39,597 bases of DNA, taken from Porphyra umbilicalis (lineage: Eukaryota > Rhodophyta > Bangiophyceae > Bangiales > Bangiaceae). The notes below the pieces were generated by a model that saw only the letters and a program-made list of their open reading frames with translations, was not told the DNA's origin and did no database searches. Numbering within the stretch: position 1 is the stretch's first letter; each line of letters begins with the position of its first letter. This document shows positions 29,774 through 39,597 of the stretch, piece by piece. The stretch lies in contig KV919252.1 in NCBI GenBank assembly GCA_002049455.2, positions 1 to 39,597 on the forward strand, read 5' to 3'. The position numbers and the translations under genes are program-made.

Positions 29774-31423
29774 TCACCGCAACCCCACAACTTTCACACG
29801 CAGCGCCGGGTGCGCGCGCCGGAGGGAGCCCAATGCCTGCGACACCGACACCACCTCTGCCGGGTTGTCCACCCCCGTCACGTCAATGGTAACCTCCCGG
29901 AGTTTGGGCAGCTGGCCGAGAAAAAACAAGGCCGAGCCGAGCTCTCCCAGCCACTGCGACACCTTGAAGGCCGTGAGGGCGGGCGCCGACTTGACCAGCG
30001 CAAACACGAGTGCCGCCGCCGACGCGGCTGGGAAGCTCGGCGACACCAGGTGGAGCGTCTCCAAGTTGGGCAACACAAACGATGCCGCCTCGCACGGGTG
30101 CAAGAAGGGGCGGTGGAGGGTGAGGTTCTTGAGCCGCGGAAGGGCCGCGAGCACCGCCAGGGCGGCCGCCACCTCGGGCGCCGGCTCGCTCGCAAACTCG
30201 GCGGGCATGCCCGGACTCCTCACGCCGGGCAAGACGAGCTCCTTGGTCGTCTTGAGCGTCGCCACCCACTGCGCGGTGGAGGCCGCGTCAAACTCGGGGC
30301 GCTGGAGGAAGACCACCTTGCGCGGGGAGCGGCGCCCCGCCCCAATGGCCCCGAGGAGCTCGCCCACCAGCAGCCGGCCGACGTAGGGCAGGGAGAGCGA
30401 CAGGAGCGGGCAGAGCCGACACAGCGTCGCGACCGTCCGCACGCCGCCGGCATGGAACTTGGACAGGTCGGCGGTGGCCAGGCGGGGAAACTGAAAGAGC
30501 ACCGCATCATCCGTCGCGGCGGCCGCCGCGGCGGCGGGCGGCCCAGCAGACGGCTCAGAGCCGACACGAATCAGGTTGAGGTGGGGCATCGAGCCGAGGT
30601 CCGCCAAAAAGCGGGTCAGCGCACGATCGCCGTCCACCTGCACGCTCGAGCAAAAGGCGGGCGACAGGGTCAAAAACACAAGCGTCGGTGACAGGCGCTG
30701 GAGGACGCTCACCGCCTGCGCGCGCGCCAGTCCGGCAGCGTCGGGGCCTGGCTCCACGTGGAGCCCGCCCATAGCGAGGCTCTTGATGGGCTGCCCGACG
30801 AGCGTCGCGAGCAGGGACGGCTTGACGGCGTTGGGGCCCGACCAGGACAAGTGGACGATAGAGGGCGACATGCGTGCCGCGTAGAACAGTTCTTGGTGGA
30901 TGAGGTGGGACACCCACGCGGCGGGTGCCCGCTCCGTCACGGAGGACTTGGTGTAGGGCACGCACAGAGTGTGGAGGCGGGGAAGCTTGGGCACCACCTT
31001 ACAAACCGCAATGCTCCGCTCTACAAACGCCTGCGTCGGCGTGCGCCCCATCGGCCACCGCCCGACCGCGTTGATGGCCACTTTCTCGTTGAACGACGCA
31101 CGCAGGTTGCGGACGGCGCCGAGGAAGGCAGCCCGAAACGGGCGGCAGACAGACGCCGCAGGCGACGCCAGCGCCCACACCTCCCGCGTGACGACGGCGT
31201 CGGCCTTGTTGCCAACCAGCGCCGGGCGGCCCTTAATGCTCGCGACCGTCAGCTGCAGCAGGCACGTGAAGACGGCATCGAGCAGCTCTGGTGGCAAGTC
31301 GAGCGCCGTCGCCACCGGAACTGGTGCCGGCAACAGCAAGACGGGGGGGGGGGCAGCATCTACATTGAGGCGCCGGCGCTTGGCGTCGGGGGCCGACGAC
31401 GACCCGCTGTCCGTGGTGGACAT
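29774..31423 (-). CDS. F-box/leucine-rich-repeat-like protein
   Basis: 549 residues, single exon, from the ATG at 31423. A basic KRRRLN stretch (residues 15-20) could be a nuclear signal. LDLPPELLDAVFTCLLQL (41-58) resembles the start of an F-box, the SKP1-binding module of SCF ubiquitin ligases. The rest consists of irregular leucine-rich segments, for example LPRLHTLCVPY, SIVHLSWSG, LVFLTLSPAF, FPRLATADLSKF, LPRLKNLTLHRPF, LPNLETLHLV and LPKLREVTIDV, spaced as in plant/fungal FBD- or AMN1-type LRRs. If the F-box call is right it would be a substrate receptor; the substrate is unknown. A TATA-like CCTTATATT lies about 90 nt before the ATG on the minus strand. The short F-box match makes the ligase role tentative. 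Confidence 0.65.
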   Translation of the reverse strand: MSTTDSGSSSAPDAKRRRLNVDAAPPPVLLLPAPVPVATALDLPPELLDAVFTCLLQLTVASIKGRPALVGNKADAVVTREVWALASPAASVCRPFRAAFLGAVRNLRASFNEKVAINAVGRWPMGRTPTQAFVERSIAVCKVVPKLPRLHTLCVPYTKSSVTERAPAAWVSHLIHQELFYAARMSPSIVHLSWSGPNAVKPSLLATLVGQPIKSLAMGGLHVEPGPDAAGLARAQAVSVLQRLSPTLVFLTLSPAFCSSVQVDGDRALTRFLADLGSMPHLNLIRVGSEPSAGPPAAAAAAATDDAVLFQFPRLATADLSKFHAGGVRTVATLCRLCPLLSLSLPYVGRLLVGELLGAIGAGRRSPRKVVFLQRPEFDAASTAQWVATLKTTKELVLPGVRSPGMPAEFASEPAPEVAAALAVLAALPRLKNLTLHRPFLHPCEAASFVLPNLETLHLVSPSFPAASAAALVFALVKSAPALTAFKVSQWLGELGSALFFLGQLPKLREVTIDVTGVDNPAEVVSVSQALGSLRRAHPALRVKVVGLR

Positions 31424-31682
31424 GCTTGCCGGGTGGGACGGCGCACGTCGGCGGCAGCAGCACAGGGGAGAGGAGGCAGCGTGAAAGAAGGGGGGGTGTC
31501 ACAACCAGGAATATAAGGAGCGGGGGGGCACAGGGAGCACAGACAGAAAGACGTTGGCATGGAGAGGGCGGCAGCGGCGCAGCCGTGGTGGCGGTTGGAC
31601 CGAAGCAAACGTGACGCTTGGCCACGAGTGGCCGCTCGCGCTTGACGCAAGTCACTTGAGTCCTTGAGCTGGTCGGATGCAT

Positions 31683-32009
31683 GCCCTGTCACACGCACTC
31701 AGAATCGCAATTGAAAGAGAGGGCCCGCACGACTCCAGATCAAGTCCGTTCAGGCGCCCCGCAAAAGCGACCGCCGAGGGGACCGTCAGCTCCCACCGCA
31801 ACGCGCCGAGGATGAGCGCCTCCATGGCCCTCACCTCCCCAGCGCCAAAGGCGCCATCCGTAACGGCAAAGGTAACGCGTGGCATAAAAAAAAGCTTCCT
31901 CTGCCCGGCAGACACTTTTTCGCCAGAGGGCTGTGGCACCACAAGCGTCAACCCGCCGCAGGCCTCCTAGCAATTTGATCCTCTCCAGCGCCTGGAGATG
32001 GTTGTACAT
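31683..32009 (-). pseudogene. Cyclin N-box relic
   Basis: On the minus strand the frame opening near 31951 contains VTFAVTDGAFGAGEVRAME and then ALILGALRWELTVPS. This matches the last helices of the cyclin box (the 'ITD.A.T..EI..ME..IL..L.W.LTVPT' pattern). Upstream, in a different frame, LERIKLLGG and ACGATALW resemble the preceding cyclin helix but without its conserved Ala-Ser-Lys-Tyr-Glu-Glu. No N-terminal MRAILVDWL helix and no second cyclin fold are found. The best explanation is a decayed or fragmentary cyclin copy; a gene with several unrecognised introns is the alternative. Confidence 0.5.
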
Positions 32010-32146
32010 GCCCGGGTCGCTGACTGAGCTGTCAGGTCGGACCGCCCTGTCCGCGCGAGCGCCATCGTCCCAACACGCGGCGCAGCACAGCGAGAGGGAG
32101 ACGGATGTCTACTAGAGTTACGTGTTATCTATTGCGCCTATCAGCA

Positions 32147-35100
32147 CTACGACGACACTACCGCCTCGGCGGCCCGTCGCCGCTCGACCTTTTCCCGCTG
32201 CTCCCTCCGTCGCCGCCGCCGCAGCCCCGCGCGCAGGCGCTGCCGCCTCGAGAGCACCTCCTCTGACCGGTGGCCGTTGGCGCCGTTGGCCAGCACCCCC
32301 GCCGCCGACCCCCCCCGGACGCTCTCCCCGCCGTGGGAGCTCCCCCCCCCGTCTGCCTCCGCGTCGGAGCGGTCCTCCAACACCGCTTGGCTGGAAGTGG
32401 CCATAAACTTCCAAAACTTGCGCCGCCGCTCCTTGACCGCCTCCCGCGCCTCGGCCCGCCCGACGCGCTCCCCACCGTCGCTGTCCTCCTCGTCGCCGTC
32501 GCCATCGCCGCGCAACTCCGCGCCCGACTCGTCGTCGTCGTCCGAGCAGTAGGAGAAGCGAAGCTTGCGCGTCGCCTTGATCTCCCCAATGGCGTCGAGG
32601 GCGAGCTCCTCGGGCACGAGCCCCGCGCAGTTGAGCACAAACGTGTACAGTTTGAGGGATTGGGCGGTGCGGAGGAGCACGTACGCAAGGCCCGAGATGC
32701 TCAGCACGAGGACCGCCACGTCGAGGGACTGGATGGAGCTCTTGCCCTTGATGGCCGCCGTCGAGTAGGCGGCGACAGCAATCGACGCGAGGAGCGTGGA
32801 GGAGAAGAGGTTGAACTCGACTAGCCACAGGTACAGGTGGTGGGAGCCAAACCAAAAGAGCTTCTCGGCGGGCGACGCGCGCCGCCGCAGCCGCGGGATG
32901 AGCAGCAGGAGGACCGCGGGAAAGTCACGGCGCGGCGGCTTTTCCTGCGCCTCCTGCACGCCCTGGTGGCGGCTGATCATGGCGTGGTTGACCGGCGCCT
33001 CAACGCTCTGCCGCACCTCCACCTCCTCTGTCGCGAACGCAACGCCGCCACCGCTCGAAGCGCTGCTGTCATCGACGCGCTCGTCGCGGGTGCTCGACGG
33101 CGCCCCCTCCGTGTCGCTGCTGCGAAGCGACTCGGCGGCAGAGGAGGAGCTACCCACCGCCCGCGGCGTCTGCTCGCGCGCCCTCCGCCGGCCACTGGAC
33201 GCAGCAGCCCGCTCCACGGACTTGGCGTCGACGCTCAGCCGCCGACCCGAGTGGTCCCCGCCGACGAGGCCGCCGTCGATCTTGTGGCGCGCCTCCAACT
33301 CGTGCCGCGGCGGCGACATGAGCACCAGCTCCATGGAGCGTCTGCGGCTGTCTGGGCCACCCCCACCCCTGCGGCTGCTGCCGCCCGCCCCACTCCGCCC
33401 ATCGAGGGAGGAGCGCGCCGACGAGACCGTTGCGTCGCTGAGCACCGACGCTGCACGCCGCACGCCGCGGCTGCTGCCCGCGCTGCTCGGCGGCGCGTCG
33501 GCCGACTGGCGCCGCACGTGGCCGCCGCCGCCGCGGTGCACTTGGCGCGCGCGCTGCACTTCGAGGGAGCGCCGCTCGGCGGCGCGCGGCGTCCACGGCA
33601 GGCCACGGCCGCGCCCCACCGGCCCCGCGTCGAGCGACCGGCGGCCGAGGGAGCGGCTGCTGTCTGGCAGTTCGAGCGAGTGCCGCTGCGGCAGCCGCGC
33701 ACTGGCGCTGCCGTAGCGCTCCGACGCGCTCCCCCCGTCGTCCTCATCACTCGGCACCGACGGCGAGTCGTTGCTCAACGCGTCACTGTCCGTGTCGTTG
33801 CTCTTACCGCTGGCGCCTGCGATGCTACCGCCCTCGTCGGTGGTCGCCCCGGGCGTGCGGGGGCCCGTGCGGGGACCCGCAGGCCGCTCCGCGGCCACCC
33901 GCCGCGAGCCGGCGGCGGGTACCACGCGTGGCAGGCGCGCCTTGGACGTGTCCCCCTTCTTCTTCTCCTGGAAGAGCTCGTCGAGGAGGGAGGCAGCCGA
34001 CGGCGTCGGCACCGCCACTGCGGGCACTCCCGGCCGCCGCCGCGTGACTTTCCGTCGCCGGGCCATGTCGATGGACGAGCGGGTGCGGGTCTCCGAGTCC
34101 CCATCTGGCACCGGCAGCGGATCCACCGACAGCCCAGACATGTCGAGCACCAGGTCCTTGCGAGGCGCCGGCGGCGCTTCGCGGTCGAGCGACCACCGTC
34201 CGGGCGAGGACGGCGGCGACGGGAGCGGCTCGGAAATGTCAATGGCCGTCGCCAAGTACACACCGTTGTTGGCCGAAGGTGGCGGGGGCAGCTCGGGGAA
34301 CTTCAAGTTGCCGCGGCCAATGTCCAAGTCCGAGTCCTGGTCCGACGTGATGTCCACGTCTGCCTCGTGGCCGCTCGTCTCTGCGCCGCTGCTCCCGCCC
34401 GCCGAGTCGGTGCGGAGTGCCGCGTCCGCGGCCGGCGACACGGCGGGCATGTCGGCAAGCGTCGTGCCCCGCGAAATTTTGGCCGAGTACTCGTCATAGT
34501 AGGTGGCGGGGTGTTTGAAGAGCGCCCAGTGCACGCGCGAGATTTTCAAGCGCAGAAACTCGCTCATTACCCACAGGAAGAGCGCCGAACCAATGAGCAC
34601 CGCGCGGTCGAGCGTCGCCGACGGGCGGTACTTGCGGCGGAGGAGGTCGACGACGAGCAGCGTGAGGATGACCGTCCAAATGGTCCAGTGCGGCTCGACG
34701 AGCTCGATAAAGATGCTCGACTTGATCTTGCGGAGGTAGGCGCTAAAGTTAAACTCGGCGGGCAGGTCCCGGTAGTAGAGGAACTGGAAGCGGATGTCGT
34801 GAAAGTTGAGCACCGTGTGCGCCTCGTGGTACCGCATCAACCGCCGCACGTCGCCGCGCCACCAGAGGAGCCACCGCCACACCAGGCCGCGGTGTCGGGT
34901 GCGCATCGCTTTGAGTTCGGCAAACTTGCTCTTGTACATCAAGTACTTGAGCAGGTCCATCGCCTCAATGGCCTTCCAGTGGCGCGACATGGACAGCGAC
35001 GTGGCCGCCGTGACAAAGACGACGGCGGTGTAAAAGATGGCGAGCACAAAGATGAGCAGGTGGGCAAACTCAAAGCTCACAAACACCTCCTGCGTCGGCT

Positions 35101-35317
35101 CAAAGATGGTTGCGTAGAGGACAAAGAGGAAGGACACGAGCCCGAGGATGAGCAGCTCCCGGTACAGGTTGCGGAGGACGACGCGCAGGTGGGCGTGGCG
35201 CGAAATGAGGCGCCGCTCCAGCGTCGACAGGGCGGCGCCGACGAGCATGTTAAAGATGACGAGGAAGATGCCGAGCAGCTCGGAAATGTCCGAGTCGGGC
35301 GACGCCGCCCCCGCCAT
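32147..35317 (-). CDS. MLO-like seven-transmembrane protein with a very long disordered loop
   Basis: 1056 residues from the ATG at 35317, single exon. MLO proteins are plant and algal plasma-membrane proteins, reported as calcium-channel-like and calmodulin-binding. Hydrophobic segments lie near residues 13-33, 54-72, 82-106, 212-227, 240-257, 825-850 and 860-880. MLO hallmarks are HLLIFVLAIFYTAVVF followed by the basic SRHWKAIE; DIRFQFLYY and FNFSAYLRKIKSSIFIELV (the 'F-Hx-Y..R...DDF..VV' loop); and AEKLFWFGSHHLYLWLVEF just before TM6. Between TM5 and TM6 an insert of about 540 residues is Ser/Arg/Asp-rich, with repeated RRSLE/RRSMEL/RRLSVD sites that look like basophilic kinase targets. 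Canonical MLOs total about 500-600 residues. The tail has a basic Trp-containing helix (RRRKFWKFMATSSQ) that could bind calmodulin. Confidence 0.8.
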   Translation of the reverse strand: MAGAASPDSDISELLGIFLVIFNMLVGAALSTLERRLISRHAHLRVVLRNLYRELLILGLVSFLFVLYATIFEPTQEVFVSFEFAHLLIFVLAIFYTAVVFVTAATSLSMSRHWKAIEAMDLLKYLMYKSKFAELKAMRTRHRGLVWRWLLWWRGDVRRLMRYHEAHTVLNFHDIRFQFLYYRDLPAEFNFSAYLRKIKSSIFIELVEPHWTIWTVILTLLVVDLLRRKYRPSATLDRAVLIGSALFLWVMSEFLRLKISRVHWALFKHPATYYDEYSAKISRGTTLADMPAVSPAADAALRTDSAGGSSGAETSGHEADVDITSDQDSDLDIGRGNLKFPELPPPPSANNGVYLATAIDISEPLPSPPSSPGRWSLDREAPPAPRKDLVLDMSGLSVDPLPVPDGDSETRTRSSIDMARRRKVTRRRPGVPAVAVPTPSAASLLDELFQEKKKGDTSKARLPRVVPAAGSRRVAAERPAGPRTGPRTPGATTDEGGSIAGASGKSNDTDSDALSNDSPSVPSDEDDGGSASERYGSASARLPQRHSLELPDSSRSLGRRSLDAGPVGRGRGLPWTPRAAERRSLEVQRARQVHRGGGGHVRRQSADAPPSSAGSSRGVRRAASVLSDATVSSARSSLDGRSGAGGSSRRGGGGPDSRRRSMELVLMSPPRHELEARHKIDGGLVGGDHSGRRLSVDAKSVERAAASSGRRRAREQTPRAVGSSSSAAESLRSSDTEGAPSSTRDERVDDSSASSGGGVAFATEEVEVRQSVEAPVNHAMISRHQGVQEAQEKPPRRDFPAVLLLLIPRLRRRASPAEKLFWFGSHHLYLWLVEFNLFSSTLLASIAVAAYSTAAIKGKSSIQSLDVAVLVLSISGLAYVLLRTAQSLKLYTFVLNCAGLVPEELALDAIGEIKATRKLRFSYCSDDDDESGAELRGDGDGDEEDSDGGERVGRAEAREAVKERRRKFWKFMATSSQAVLEDRSDAEADGGGSSHGGESVRGGSAAGVLANGANGHRSEEVLSRRQRLRAGLRRRRRREQREKVERRRAAEAVVSS

Positions 35318-36302
35318 GGTGGCGACCGGGGGGGGGTGTCGTCAGCACGGGGTGTGGGGGGGGGGGGGGGGTGGGGGGAAAGCCCGTCGCAGGTACGGGG
35401 TAGCCGCGCTGGCGGGGACCACCGCCGCGCGGCTGCGGGCAGCGACGCCCACCCGTGGCGGCGACCGCGTCGGCGGTTTGGGGGGGCCCACGCCGGTCGG
35501 GCGGGGGCGGCGGACGCGACACGTGAGGGTGGCGGGGCGCACGGGCGGGGAGGAGCGGCGCCCCGGGCCGACCACACACATGCCGCTGCCGCGCACGGGC
35601 GCGGCGGCCGCGGCGGCGGTCCCGGTGCAAAGGGGCGCCGCCACGCGCACGCGCCGCCCGCGGGGCGACGGGTGACGCGTGTGGCGGCGCCCGGCGCGGC
35701 GCCAGCGCGCGCCGGGCACGGGGCGCCGGGACCGCCGCGCGCCGCCCGCCTGTGTGGCCTAGGCGCCGCGGCGGGGGGCCCCTCGGGGTCGGGCGGGGGC
35801 GGCCGCGGGCACACGCCCCCGCGGTCGATCCCCCCCGCCGAGCCACAACTCCGGCGGGAGTTGCAGTGACAGCAAAATGGCCGGGGGGTCGGGCGGAAGC
35901 GCCGTCGGGGGTGAAACGTGGCCAGCTGACAGGTGGGGAGGTCCCTCGTTTTGGGATGCAGCGCATTGGCATGGGCAACTTGCATGTCGTCGGATCAACT
36001 ATTAAATACATGTGTCTTTTTGGGGTCGTCGTCGTCGGCGTCGCGCGCCGCCGTCGCTGCCACCCCCACCGGCGCGGGCGAGGAGCGACGAGCGGCCGCC
36101 CGTGCCACGACGCCCCGCGCCGACCACCCCGGCCGCTGCTGCTGCGCGGCACCCACCCCCGCGTTGTGGTGTCCACCCTTTCCACGCCCTCCCCCTCTGA
36201 GCGACCCCTCGATTCCCCCCCTTCCCGCTCACCCCTCCCTCGGGCGTCTCCCCCCCCCCCCCACCCCTCCCCCCCCCCCTCCCCCCCCTCCCCCCCGCCC
36301 TC
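35318..36302. promoter_or_regulatory. Shared upstream region of the divergent MLO-like and UTP25 genes
   Basis: 985 bp between the two predicted starts. It is GC-rich apart from an AT-richer patch at about 35990-36020 with TATTAAATACAT, a TATA-like sequence about 300 bp before the UTP25 start. A long pyrimidine tract (about 36180-36300) runs up to the UTP25 ATG. No gene seen. Confidence 0.4.

Positions 36303-39597
<3,295 letters not shown>

Noticed and set aside
28916..30691. Plus-strand open frame of 591 codons
   Set aside because: It spans GC-rich non-coding DNA and then the antisense of the F-box/LRR-like gene, with no recognisable domain.
32837..35869. Plus-strand open frame of 1010 codons opposite the MLO-like gene
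   Set aside because: It mirrors the GC-rich minus-strand coding sequence, its translation is Arg/Ala/Gly/His-rich without motifs, and the opposite strand has clear membrane segments and MLO motifs.

Overview
The window is nuclear DNA from a very GC-rich, probably photosynthetic eukaryote. The evidence is spliceosomal introns, an SR-type U2AF large subunit, an ArfGAP, a ribosome-biogenesis factor (UTP25/DEF), an MLO-like membrane protein, an Erv1/ALR sulfhydryl oxidase and a DUF3110 protein. DUF3110 is a cyanobacterial/plastid family, and this copy has a presequence-like N-terminus. Few, short introns, long (GGC)n runs and low-complexity Ala/Gly/Pro/Arg protein segments would fit a bangiophyte red alga such as Porphyra/Pyropia. 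That placement is inference and was not tested against a database.

Layout. 1-2115 (minus): U2AF65-like gene, running off the left edge. 2769-3943 (plus): DUF3110 gene, divergent from U2AF. 5102-6459 (minus): unrecognised coiled-coil protein. 6460-12.3 kb: gene-poor and repeat-rich, with a 1.48 kb palindrome (two 724-bp inverted arms) and degenerate repeats. 12511-14923 (plus): three-exon C2H2 zinc-finger protein with four fingers. 15155-15793 (minus): AANAT-like GNAT acetyltransferase. 16219-17793 (plus): ArfGAP with a low-complexity tail, divergent from the GNAT. 18731-19905 (minus): unknown protein with a repeated Arg-rich motif. 20-23 kb: few supportable genes. 23201-26715: two paralogous single-pass membrane proteins facing each other on either side of an Erv1/ALR gene. 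27584-28939: mobile element with nearly identical terminal inverted repeats of about 345 bp. 29774-31423 (minus): F-box/LRR-like protein. About 31.7-32.0 kb (minus): cyclin-box relic. 32147-35317 (minus): MLO-like 7-TM protein. 36303-39597 (plus): UTP25/DEF homologue, running off the right edge.

All four introns I can place start with GTACGT and end in CAG. The genes do not form one pathway. They are ordinary eukaryotic housekeeping genes (splicing, 18S rRNA maturation, vesicle traffic, disulfide relay, plastid) set among repeats. The most distinctive content is the paralogous membrane-protein pair, the U2AF65-like protein that appears to lack RRM2, the large palindrome, the inverted-repeat transposon, and repeated reading-frame changes exactly at G/C homopolymers. 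Those frame changes may be assembly errors.
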